64,000 nucleotides of DNA from Gammaproteobacteria bacterium (GTDB taxonomy: Bacteria; Pseudomonadota; Gammaproteobacteria; Pseudomonadales; PIVM01), in NCBI GenBank assembly GCA_003353945.1, contig PIVM01000008.1, positions 20,920 through 84,919 on the forward strand. Direction: 5' to 3'. A program made the translations under genes and the position numbers. Each line of letters starts with the position of its first letter. Within the stretch, counting starts at the first letter, position 1. The notes under the pieces were generated by a model that was not told the origin of the DNA, ran no database searches, and worked only from the letters and a program-made list of their open reading frames with translations. This document shows, piece by piece, positions 39,123 to 47,537 of this stretch.

Positions 39123-40685
39123 TTAATAGCATGACAAAACAGATTCTGTTTTTTTGTGCAATCGACGCCGCAGCACCAGAGCCAGACGGTCGACAGCAAT
39201 ATTCAGCAGTGCTGCAAACGTAATCAACACCATGGCGCGATCGAAACGAAATTCGGCAAAACTGCTGTCAATATAAAATCCTAGTGTGTGGATGCCGAGA
39301 ATACCGAGGATAGCGGATTCGCGCAGAATAATTTCCCAACGATACAAGAGATAACTGAGAAACTGCTGATAGACTCTGGGCAATACTTCAAAAAAATAGC
39401 GATTAATACCCCGCTCTGCATCAATACGTAAATTCAACACACTGCTATAGCGAGACATCAGATGGGCAATAATGGCGCCATTATGAATCGATAAGGCCAG
39501 CAAGGCCGGTAGCCAGGACAATCCAAAAATCATTAATGCAACGAAGGCGAGCATTATTTCCGGCACCGAACGCAATACCACCATGAAAATATGGCCAACG
39601 CCACGCCAAGGAAGCGAGACAAACAACACACTGGTGGCTGGAAACCAAAGTAATGCTAGCAAACCCGTCAGTGGTAAGGCCAGCAAACTTAACATCAGTG
39701 TATTGATTAACCCAGGCGATAACTGTGCGCTCCAGATCGGCACAAACCACTGCCAGAGCGCCAAGCCCGTGCTTGCTCCAAATTGCTCAGAGTGACGTAA
39801 AGGCAGGGGAATAATATCTTCGGTGAAAAAACGTTGTAGCAATGTCTGATCTAGCGTCTGTATTTGGAAAGGTGCCAGCTGGAACGGTGCCAGCCAATAC
39901 AACGCAAGCAAACTATAAATCGGCCACAGGGATGCTCGCATCCACAAGGGTATAGTAGCGATAAGCAGTACGAATACATAAAGCAACGCTGCCGCTTCGC
40001 TATACAAGCCCTGATTAAAAGCCGTTTCCAAATAAAACCCCAGTGTGGGCAGACCAATAAAACCCAGCACGGCACTGGAGCGTAATGCACATTCGAATCG
40101 ATACAAGGTATAGCTCCTCAGCTGCGGCCATGCCTGACTGATTCTCACATAGCTCCAGCGTGACAGCAGATCACTGCCGGGCGCCAAGGCGTCATAAGCC
40201 CCGGTATCAACGCTCTCCAATAATTCCTTATAAACTCGGGCAAACATGCCGGCATAGGGAATCGCTATGGCCAAAATTGCGGTCAATGGCGTCAAGCCAA
40301 ACAACTGCATCAGCAACAAACCCCAAAACAGTTCATGCACTGCGCGAATAGTAGCTGCAAAAAAGCGTACTGCTGTAAAGCGCATTAGCAGGGCCATAAA
40401 AAACCCAAAGCCTGCCGCCAAAACCAAGGCCAATAAGGCAAAGGCAACTGTCATGCACACGGCCTTAAGCAAATCACTCACACTGAGCAGGCCAGCCAGG
40501 GTTGGCGTCACCATGCCCCAGGCGATGTCTTCCAATACGCCACCGGCATCCATCACCGTAATATCCAGGTCGGCAAAGGGAACTGTCAGTAGTGCAATCA
40601 AAAGAAATACTGCACTTAGGCGACGATAATCCCCAGCCTGGGTTAAGGTACCCGATACAAGACTGCCGCCGTTATTGTTTCTCAT
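39123..40685 (-). CDS. PhnE-like ABC transporter permease, two domains fused
   Basis: A 520-residue inner-membrane protein with about twelve membrane segments made of two PhnE-type permease halves. The halves carry matching signatures: SSAVLGFIGLPTLGFYLETAF (about residue 205) and ESAILGILGIHTLGFYIDSS (about 465). Each half also has a coupling-helix-like segment facing the ATPase. In this operon it would form the channel of a putative selenium-oxyanion importer. It overlaps the ATPase gene by four bases. Confidence 0.88.
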   Translation of the reverse strand: MRNNNGGSLVSGTLTQAGDYRRLSAVFLLIALLTVPFADLDITVMDAGGVLEDIAWGMVTPTLAGLLSVSDLLKAVCMTVAFALLALVLAAGFGFFMALLMRFTAVRFFAATIRAVHELFWGLLLMQLFGLTPLTAILAIAIPYAGMFARVYKELLESVDTGAYDALAPGSDLLSRWSYVRISQAWPQLRSYTLYRFECALRSSAVLGFIGLPTLGFYLETAFNQGLYSEAAALLYVFVLLIATIPLWMRASLWPIYSLLALYWLAPFQLAPFQIQTLDQTLLQRFFTEDIIPLPLRHSEQFGASTGLALWQWFVPIWSAQLSPGLINTLMLSLLALPLTGLLALLWFPATSVLFVSLPWRGVGHIFMVVLRSVPEIMLAFVALMIFGLSWLPALLALSIHNGAIIAHLMSRYSSVLNLRIDAERGINRYFFEVLPRVYQQFLSYLLYRWEIILRESAILGILGIHTLGFYIDSSFAEFRFDRAMVLITFAALLNIAVDRLALVLRRRLHKKTESVLSCY

Positions 40686-41389
40686 GCGATTTGCTGCTGA
40701 TTAACAAAGAGGGCTGAGAGTTTGTTTTGGCTGATACAGCTGGCGCGTTCATCCATCACAATACGCCCTTGTTTAAGACCGATGATGCGATGACAGTATC
40801 GCCTTGCCAACTGCAGGTCATGCATGGCCAACACCACCGTCTGATGCTGCTTAACGATAAGAGACAGCAACTGATCAGCCTGAAACGGGTCAACCGAGGA
40901 AACCGGCTCATCCCCAATAAACACCTCTGCTTGCTGATAAAGCGCCCGTGCAATAGCGGTACGTTGCTGTTCTCCACCAGAAAGACTGGCAACGCCGGTA
41001 TGCAATTTATGAGGCAAGCCCACTGTTTCGGACAAGGCACTGATGTCGGCCAGCTCTCGCCCCTGAGGTCGTATCAGGCTTAACAGATTGTAAATAAACC
41101 GATGCTGAGATAATCGTCCCATATAGATGTTATGAAACACTGACAGCTGCGGCACCAGGCCCAATTCCTGCGGACACCAGGCAACAGCATCATGCCGAGC
41201 TTTTACAGAACGTGTTGTCAGCGATTGGGACTGGCGCAACAAGCGTAACAATGTGGATTTTCCCGCCCCGGATTCGCCCACAAGAGCGACACGCTCCCCC
41301 TTATGGATATCCAGCGTAATATCCGATAGTAGCTGCTGACCCTGTCGCTCTACACGCTGATCATGTAAACGAAAAAGTAGATCTGCCAT
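40682..41389 (-). CDS. PhnC-like ABC transporter ATPase
   Basis: A 235-residue ATP-binding subunit with Walker A GESGAGKST (about residues 37-45), signature LSGGEQQR, Walker B VFIGDEPVSSVD and the switch His (MHDLQLA). It powers the permease encoded next, with which it overlaps. It is closest in look to phosphonate-type ATPases, but the operon context (selD, mnmH) points to selenium. Confidence 0.9.
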   Translation of the reverse strand: MADLLFRLHDQRVERQGQQLLSDITLDIHKGERVALVGESGAGKSTLLRLLRQSQSLTTRSVKARHDAVAWCPQELGLVPQLSVFHNIYMGRLSQHRFIYNLLSLIRPQGRELADISALSETVGLPHKLHTGVASLSGGEQQRTAIARALYQQAEVFIGDEPVSSVDPFQADQLLSLIVKQHQTVVLAMHDLQLARRYCHRIIGLKQGRIVMDERASCISQNKLSALFVNQQQIA

Positions 41390-41403
41390 TGCAACAGCCT
41401 TTG

Positions 41404-42294
41404 TTATTCCATCAATCCAATGGAACGAGCGACCTGCTCAATCGGCTTATAATCACTGTTTTGCGCGGGAATAAAGGCGCTGCGCGGAAAACTGGCGAGC
41501 AAATCCGGCGAACGCATGGATAGCAATGCGTGCTGCACGCGCTGACTGAAACCCGCGCCAAATTGTGCGTCAACATCGCCGCGAATAGTCCATTGATAAT
41601 CCGGATAGCTCGGCGTTACCCAAATCACAAAAACTTTGTCTGTATCGACACGCGACTCGGCGACATTCTTTTCCCATACGGCATAATTGACTGCACCAAG
41701 CTGATAGGCGCCACTGGCCACCAGCTCGATGGTCTTTTGATGATCACCACTAAAACCCACACGGGAAAATAATTTATCCGGCGACTTATCAAACTGTTGG
41801 CGTAAAAAATATTCCGGCATTAAGCGGCCACTGGTCGAACCTTTTGAGCCAAACGTAAAACGCATACCTGCTATCGAATCCGGTAACTGACTTGCAGGTG
41901 TTAATCCACTGCCCTTGTTGGCTATAAAATACGTTTTAAACATTTTATCCTCCGCACCCTGCGCCAGCGCCCTGGCACCGAGAGAGAGGCGACGTGCCTG
42001 CACGCCGGAAAGCCCGCCAAACCAGGCCAGTTGCACCTGGTTATTTCGAAAGGCGGTGACGGCCGCCGTGTAGGATTTTACCGGGATATAGTTGACGGGA
42101 ATGTTTAATTGTTCAGACAGGTAAGTGGCAACTTTGCCAAATCGTTGTCGCAGGCGTGTTTCATCCTGATCGGGAATGGCGGTAAAAACCAGGGTTTGGG
42201 CATGAACCGTTAAAGAAAAACCGCTAAGAGCAGGCAACAACAAAAAACAAGTCAGGAAGGATGGGATCACCTTCCAGCAATAAAAAGATTTCAT
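41404..42294 (-). CDS. PhnD-like substrate-binding protein, putative selenate transporter type
   Basis: A 296-residue exported binding protein. Signal peptide (FLTCFLLLPALSGFSLTVHA) then LVFTAIPDQDETRLRQRFGK and VKSYTAAVTAFRNNQVQLAWFGG, the pattern of the PhnD-like group annotated as putative selenate ABC transporter binding proteins, usually found beside selD. It should bind an oxyanion in the periplasm. Selenium specificity is inferred from family and neighbours, not from residues. Confidence 0.82.
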   Translation of the reverse strand: MKSFYCWKVIPSFLTCFLLLPALSGFSLTVHAQTLVFTAIPDQDETRLRQRFGKVATYLSEQLNIPVNYIPVKSYTAAVTAFRNNQVQLAWFGGLSGVQARRLSLGARALAQGAEDKMFKTYFIANKGSGLTPASQLPDSIAGMRFTFGSKGSTSGRLMPEYFLRQQFDKSPDKLFSRVGFSGDHQKTIELVASGAYQLGAVNYAVWEKNVAESRVDTDKVFVIWVTPSYPDYQWTIRGDVDAQFGAGFSQRVQHALLSMRSPDLLASFPRSAFIPAQNSDYKPIEQVARSIGLME

Positions 42295-42351
42295 AAATTA
42301 ACCTTTCCGTTCAATAGGGAAATAAAATTAACCAGGAAAAACTGTATTTGA

Positions 42352-43452
42352 TTATGTATGATCAGATTGGGCTTGAATCCAGCCAATCACCTCCTCACGC
42401 GTTCCGCTAAATAAACACCGCCCCTGTTTTTTTGACAGCATAAAATCGTACATCGGATCATAATACCAATCCAACAACTTTGCGATCACCTCTTTAAACA
42501 AAACGACGTCATCACTCCGCCCGAACTGCTCAAGTGCGGCCTGCATCATAGGTCGCAACTGTTGGTGGCGCTCACCACCCAGGCGCTTACGAATACGGTC
42601 AAGGCTATTTAACAAATCTTCTGAAAACGCCTCAAACCAATTTCCATCATAATGTTGTTGATACATTTTTGCCGGCTGGCAAATGTACTCATCTGTTACC
42701 ACTGCAATGCGCGATGCAAGGTCCTCCGTGACGACCACATAATTGGCTTGCTTGGACTTCGCCTGTAGTATGTCAGGCACATAACAATTGCCAATCAAGC
42801 GACTTTCATCTTCCAGATAAATCGTTGCGGGTTTGCGCTCATGTAATTTTAACAGAGCGATACTGAGCTGATTTTCAAAATCAATCTGGCAGGGTTGTTT
42901 AACCAAGGTTCGACCAAAACTGGAACCACGATGTTGCGCAATGCCTTCAAGATCAACCGTATTATCTATTGCGTGAATTACCCGCGTCTTACCAGAACCG
43001 GTACGACCTGCAATCAAGGCAAATCTTGAGCTGTCGATAACAGATTCCAGGTTATCCAGCAAAAAGCGGCGCATGGCTTTGTACCCGCCCTTGATCAGGG
43101 GGTAGTGAACATCTGCTTCGGCCATAAAATGCTGTGTTTTGCGTGAACGCAAACCGCCTCGAAAACAATAGAGATATCCTTCGGGGTGCGCTCGGGCAAA
43201 TTCAGTCCATTGAGCCACTCGCTCGGCTTTCATCTGCTCCGTGACCAGCTGAAAGCCCAATTCGATGGCCGCTTCCTGTCCCTTTTCCTTGTAGCAAATA
43301 CCGATTTTGTGCCGTTCATCGTTATTCAAGATGGGGATATTCACGGTATGGGGGAAGGCACCATGGGCGTATTCCACGGGCGCACGCACATCCATCATGG
43401 GGATGTCGTTTAGAAACAGGCTTCGGTAGTCGTCAGTGTCTTCGCGTTGCAA
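42352..43452 (-). CDS. mnmH: tRNA 2-selenouridine synthase
   Basis: A 366-residue enzyme (also called SelU/YbbB) that replaces the sulfur of 2-thiouridine in tRNA wobble position 34 with selenium from selenophosphate. The rhodanese domain has the active Cys96 in LYCFRGGLRSRKTQHF; the second domain has the P-loop GRTGSGKT (149-156). It is first in the selenium operon that ends with selD. Confidence 0.95.
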   Translation of the reverse strand: MQREDTDDYRSLFLNDIPMMDVRAPVEYAHGAFPHTVNIPILNNDERHKIGICYKEKGQEAAIELGFQLVTEQMKAERVAQWTEFARAHPEGYLYCFRGGLRSRKTQHFMAEADVHYPLIKGGYKAMRRFLLDNLESVIDSSRFALIAGRTGSGKTRVIHAIDNTVDLEGIAQHRGSSFGRTLVKQPCQIDFENQLSIALLKLHERKPATIYLEDESRLIGNCYVPDILQAKSKQANYVVVTEDLASRIAVVTDEYICQPAKMYQQHYDGNWFEAFSEDLLNSLDRIRKRLGGERHQQLRPMMQAALEQFGRSDDVVLFKEVIAKLLDWYYDPMYDFMLSKKQGRCLFSGTREEVIGWIQAQSDHT

Positions 43453-43504
43453 ATTATTACCTTATTATCTAAGTCCGTAGGTTCATCGCGGTGAATAATG
43501 CAAA

Positions 43505-43771
43505 TTATTTTTCGTAATGATATCGACAGGAAATGATCGTCAGCTTGCTATCGTCAACAACATACACCAAGCGATGAGTCTCATCGATTCGGCGGGACCA
43601 GAAGCCCGATAAATTTTCTTTGAGTGGCTCCGGTTTACCAATCCCTTCAAACGGAGATCGCTCAGTGTCAGAAATAAGTCGATTAATGCGTTTTAAGGTT
43701 TTTTTATCCTGACCTTGCCAGTAAACATAATCTGCCCAGGCCTCTCTGGTCCATGCCAGCATATCAATCAT
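43505..43771 (-). CDS. yoeB: YoeB-type mRNA interferase toxin
   Basis: An 88-residue RelE/YoeB-family ribosome-dependent endoribonuclease. The C-terminal half PEPLKENLSGFWSRRIDETH and CRYHYEK keeps the catalytic set of E. coli YoeB (Glu, Arg, terminal His-Tyr). It overlaps the antitoxin gene by eight bases; an internal ATG at 43762 would avoid the overlap and resembles the E. coli start better. Confidence 0.95.
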   Translation of the reverse strand: MIDMLAWTREAWADYVYWQGQDKKTLKRINRLISDTERSPFEGIGKPEPLKENLSGFWSRRIDETHRLVYVVDDSKLTIISCRYHYEK

Positions 43772-44018
43772 CCGTCAGCTCATGACTCTCCACGTTTCCC
43801 GATCGATATTGATCAATTGATTTAGCTAAATGGGCAGCGTTGGCAGGGCTTTTGAGCAAGTGCACGGTTTCCATTAAACCGTTGAACTGGTCGAGAGACA
43901 TCACCACAGCATCCTCAGCATCTCTACGCGATATAACCGTATAATCGGCGTCTTCAACCACTTGATCTAATACGCTTTTTAAACGATTTCTGGCATCAGA
44001 AAAATTGATAACCCTCAT
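43764..44018 (-). CDS. yefM: YefM-type antitoxin
   Basis: An 84-residue Phd/YefM-family protein: N-terminal DNA-binding part INFSDARNRLKSVLDQVVED with ISRRDAEDAVVMSLDQFNGL, and a C-terminal toxin-binding tail. It neutralises YoeB and should repress its own promoter through the palindrome 16 bases upstream. Ribosome site GAGAGAG precedes the start. Confidence 0.95.
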   Translation of the reverse strand: MRVINFSDARNRLKSVLDQVVEDADYTVISRRDAEDAVVMSLDQFNGLMETVHLLKSPANAAHLAKSIDQYRSGNVESHELTDD

Positions 44019-44033
44019 CAGAACTCTCTCACC

Positions 44034-44078
44034 TGCACAATATATTGAACAAGTATAACTTGTTCAATATATTGTGCA
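44034..44078. promoter_or_regulatory. Long palindromic operator of yefM-yoeB
   Basis: Perfect inverted repeat with 21-base arms (44034-44054 and 44058-44078) around the three bases ATA. It overlies the promoter and is the natural binding site for YefM or the YefM-YoeB complex. Confidence 0.85.
44039..44067 (-). promoter_or_regulatory. Promoter of yefM-yoeB
   Basis: On the minus strand TTGAAC (44067-44062) and TATATT (44044-44039) are 17 bases apart. Both boxes lie inside the palindrome, so bound repressor would block polymerase. Confidence 0.6.
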
Positions 44079-44115
44079 AGTCGGGGAAAGAGTACCGGTT
44101 TCTTAGTACGGGCTC

Positions 44116-45390
44116 TTAAGATTTACCTTTCGCCGCAGCCGCTTTCTTTGCCCGCCGCTCAGCTTTAATCCTGACAATCTCATCATTATCAGCAATTAAC
44201 CCCTGGCTTTGCAGCTCAGCAATTTCTTCTTTGCTGTAACCCACTTCTTCGAGCAACTCTACCGTATGCTCTCCAATCAAAGGTGGATGACGACGAATAC
44301 TGCCGGGCGTGTTGTAAAATCGGATCGGCACACCCGTAAGGTCCACATTACCCAAGGTCGGATGTTCAACAGAGGTAATCATCTTGTTATGCAAAATCTG
44401 CGGATCTTTGACTACATCTTCAACTTCATTGATGGGTGCGGTGAGCACATCGGCGGCAATCAGTTTTTCAACCAATTCTTCACGGTTGAATTCTTTCGTG
44501 CGGGCGGAGACCACCGCGTCCAGCTCATCTTCATTTGCCAGGCGTGCGTCAATATTGTGGAAGCGCTCTTCTTTATCCCAGTCAACGTCCAAGGCAGAAC
44601 AGAGTTTGCCAAAGAATTTTTCCGCCGGCGTGGTAATAACGACATGCTTGCCATCTTTGGTGGGATACACACCGGAGGGCGCAAAATACAAACTGCGATT
44701 ACCCGTGCGTGGCGTAACAAAATCGGCTGTTAAATAACTGCCAATCGAACTGGCCTGCGCATGCATCAAGGCATCTAGAAGAGAAATTTCGATGCGCTGG
44801 CCTTTGCCGCTTTGATCACGCACGCGCAAAGCAGCCAGTGCCGCGTTGCTAACCAGCAGAGAGGTCATCACATCCACTGCGGGAAAACCGGTGCGCACGG
44901 GTGCTCCATCCGGTTCTCCATTCAACGCTAACGCGCCGGTATAACCCTGTGCCAGAAAATCAATGCCGGGGCGGCCCGCATACGGCCCATCTGGGCCAAA
45001 AGCGGTCACTCCGATCCAGATAATATCGGATTTATGCGCTTTGACTTGTTCATAGTTCAAACCCAGCTTACTCATTGCCGGCTCACGGATATTGGATATC
45101 AATACATCCGCAGTTTTGACAATTTTGGCAAAAATCGCCTGTGCTTCTTCCTGCTGCAGATCCAACACAATATCGCGCTTGTTGCGATTAAGGCTTAAAA
45201 AGGGAGAGCGCTCCGTACCGCGCTTTGGTCCGAGGTGGCGACTTTCATCACCGTAGTGCGATTCAATTTTGATTACATCCGCGCCCAGATCCCCCATAAT
45301 GGTGGCTCCATAGGGTCCAGCCAACATAGTAGAAACATCCAGCACTCTCAGGCCAGCCAGTGGACCCGCTGAGGATTGTTGATCAGTCAT
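44116..45390 (-). CDS. CaiB/BaiF class III CoA-transferase
   Basis: A 424-residue enzyme of the family III CoA-transferases, which move CoA between carboxylic acids. Marks: GLRVLDVSTMLAGPYGATIMGDLGADVIKIE at the N-terminus and RNKRDIVLDLQ, with the catalytic Asp in the segment GIDFLAQGYTGALAL. The last 15 residues are Lys/Ala-rich (RRAKKAAAAKGKS), an uncommon basic tail. It is 14 bases downstream of the LLM oxidoreductase gene and probably co-transcribed, suggesting a shared catabolic step. Confidence 0.9.
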   Translation of the reverse strand: MTDQQSSAGPLAGLRVLDVSTMLAGPYGATIMGDLGADVIKIESHYGDESRHLGPKRGTERSPFLSLNRNKRDIVLDLQQEEAQAIFAKIVKTADVLISNIREPAMSKLGLNYEQVKAHKSDIIWIGVTAFGPDGPYAGRPGIDFLAQGYTGALALNGEPDGAPVRTGFPAVDVMTSLLVSNAALAALRVRDQSGKGQRIEISLLDALMHAQASSIGSYLTADFVTPRTGNRSLYFAPSGVYPTKDGKHVVITTPAEKFFGKLCSALDVDWDKEERFHNIDARLANEDELDAVVSARTKEFNREELVEKLIAADVLTAPINEVEDVVKDPQILHNKMITSVEHPTLGNVDLTGVPIRFYNTPGSIRRHPPLIGEHTVELLEEVGYSKEEIAELQSQGLIADNDEIVRIKAERRAKKAAAAKGKS

Positions 45391-45404
45391 ATTCAGTATT
45401 CCTA

Positions 45405-46472
45405 TTAAGCTTTGATGCGCTGAATGGTTTCGCGCATCCAGTCAGTGTCGGCCCGCGCTTCCGGCGGTAAATCCAGTAATACGGTGTTAAAAAGACCCTG
45501 CGTCTTTTCTTTCACCTTGTCGGCAAACTCGTCATAGCTGCAGATAATCGCCCATTGCTCCAACATATCATCAGTAATCAGCGCAGGCATATCCGCCCAT
45601 TTTCCGTCAAGAGACATTTGATGTAGCTGTAGACCAATATCCTCCCAGCCTTGATAACGCAACACGGCATGATATGAACGGGTGGAGGCATAGAACGATA
45701 TCTGCTGTCGCAAACCTGCCTTGGCTTTTTCCAGCGCCTCTTCGTCGCGACCAATTGCCAGGAAGGGCGCGCCTAACATATCCACATCCGACAATTGACG
45801 CCCCGCCTTGTCTGCCCCTTTTTGTATGGCCGGCAAAATTACATCACGGGTATAACCAAAGGTGGCGATGGGGTGCAAACGCAGGCCCTCACACAACTCG
45901 CCCGACAGACGCGCCATGTATTCATTCACCGCTGCAATGTAGATCGGCACCTCAGGATGTTCACTTGGGCCAGGATTAAAAAAGGGTGGCAGCATAGTGA
46001 ATTGATAATGCTCGCCTTCAAAAAACTGTGGATTTTTAGCATCTTGAAAGGATTTGAAAATCGACTGCATACACAGCAGATATTCCCGCAAGCGTGGCCC
46101 CGGCGGGCTGGGCCAGGGCGTGCAGTAGCGGCGTTCATTATGCCCCTTCACCTGGGTACCCAAACCCAGCGCAAAACGTCCACCGGAATAGTTTTGCAAA
46201 TCCCAGGCAATCTGGGCGGTAATCATGGGGCTGCGAGGAAAGGCAACTGCGATATTGGTTCCCAGACGCACACGCTGAGTATGCTCTGCGGCAATCATAA
46301 GCGGCAAGAAGGGATCGTGCCCGGCCTCAGGCGTGGTGACGCCATCAAAACCAACATCTTCCAATGTTTTTGCCGACTCTGCAATTAACTGTATGCCTTT
46401 GTTGACTTGGCCTACACCAGCATATTGCGACTTTTCCGGCCCCAGCATGACCGTTTCAACTCGAAGCGTCAT
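45405..46472 (-). CDS. LLM-class (luciferase-like, F420-type) oxidoreductase
   Basis: A 355-residue TIM-barrel flavin or F420 enzyme. ATG 46472 after GGAG is the chosen start (the frame is open to 46559). Family strings: GFDGVTTPEAGHDPFLPLMIAAEHT, RVRLGTNIAVAFPRSPMITAQIAWDLQNYSGGRF-like barrel strands and LGLGTQVKGHNERRY. The match is to the F420-dependent branch, but cofactor use cannot be settled by eye. With the CoA-transferase it looks like part of a degradation route. Confidence 0.88.
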   Translation of the reverse strand: MTLRVETVMLGPEKSQYAGVGQVNKGIQLIAESAKTLEDVGFDGVTTPEAGHDPFLPLMIAAEHTQRVRLGTNIAVAFPRSPMITAQIAWDLQNYSGGRFALGLGTQVKGHNERRYCTPWPSPPGPRLREYLLCMQSIFKSFQDAKNPQFFEGEHYQFTMLPPFFNPGPSEHPEVPIYIAAVNEYMARLSGELCEGLRLHPIATFGYTRDVILPAIQKGADKAGRQLSDVDMLGAPFLAIGRDEEALEKAKAGLRQQISFYASTRSYHAVLRYQGWEDIGLQLHQMSLDGKWADMPALITDDMLEQWAIICSYDEFADKVKEKTQGLFNTVLLDLPPEARADTDWMRETIQRIKA

Positions 46473-46679
46473 GGAATTCTCCGTATAAATGTATGATTCG
46501 CAAAAGTGTACGGTTTGTCGTGCCAAGGAACTGAATATCGGGGCATCAAATCCGGTCATTCTTGTGACATATGGGGTCAGAGATGTATACCGGCTAAAGC
46601 CCTAGTTTAGACCCATGTTATAGCCACAGTTATGCCACGCTTTCGAGTCTGTTTATCGTCTCAAAAACGAAACCGAGGT

Positions 46680-47495
46680 CTAACGAACAATCAGCCATTC
46701 GCCGTCGATTTTGCTGAGCAGCATCGGGTATCGGGAAATACTGCCTTCATTATCGGCTAACTCTTCGAGTACGGGTTCCCCGCTTTTTGCCACGCATTCG
46801 ATCATGCGATCATTGCCGCAAAGGCGAAAACTGAATTCATCGGGTTTCAGCGTCGCCATGCCCCAGCCGGGGTCATCCTCGATATAGCCACGCATGCTCA
46901 GCAGTTGTTGCGCTACGGTGCCAGGCATTTTTTGATAGGCAAAATCACCCTCTTCATTGCGGTGTTTGCTCAGTTCCACATAGCGTTCGAAGTCCAGGAT
47001 GGCGAGAGAACCGTGCATGCCGATCACAAAGTCTGACACTTCTCTCAGCGTTTCATCGTCTAGTGTCAGTCGCGGCGCCGATTGCCACTGCCATGCTTTG
47101 TAAATCTCGCCAAGATCAATGGAGGCGCTGCACACCAGTGGAAAGCAGTGAGGTCGGTTGTTCTCGGGTTTCCATTCCAGTGCGACAATCTCCTCCCGGT
47201 CGGGACCGTCGATAATGGCACCCTTCGGATACGTCGACAGTGCGGCCCAGGCTCGGGCCTCTTTATCGGGCGTAAAACACTGCCGACATCCTGCTGTACC
47301 CGTCAGTGCCTCAGCGGGAACAGGCCCTGGATCGACGACGATTTCAAGGCGGTTCAAGCCATTGACCATATATTGGTTCACCGGTCCGCCAAATTCGAGC
47401 CCGTAATCGTTACCACGACGGATGATTGGGATATCGTTAAGGTAGACTTCGGCAACACAGTTTTCTACCCTGACTTCCAGCACATGAAATATCAA
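46680..47495 (-). CDS. Hypothetical protein coded after the giant gene
   Basis: A 271-residue protein, start TTG 47495 behind AGGAG (6-base spacing). The first 55 residues look like a jelly-roll or beta sandwich (VENCVAEVYLNDIPIIRRG, NGLNRLEIVVDPG); residues 60-270 are mixed alpha/beta and resemble SnoaL/NTF2-type C-termini (DGEWLIVR end). No signal peptide. It lies 42 bases after the giant gene on the same strand and is probably its co-transcribed partner. Family not recognised. Confidence 0.7.
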   Translation of the reverse strand: MIFHVLEVRVENCVAEVYLNDIPIIRRGNDYGLEFGGPVNQYMVNGLNRLEIVVDPGPVPAEALTGTAGCRQCFTPDKEARAWAALSTYPKGAIIDGPDREEIVALEWKPENNRPHCFPLVCSASIDLGEIYKAWQWQSAPRLTLDDETLREVSDFVIGMHGSLAILDFERYVELSKHRNEEGDFAYQKMPGTVAQQLLSMRGYIEDDPGWGMATLKPDEFSFRLCGNDRMIECVAKSGEPVLEELADNEGSISRYPMLLSKIDGEWLIVR

Positions 47496-47537
47496 TGTTG
47501 GCTCCTGTTTGCGATATAAAAAAGTTCTTGCCCCGTA

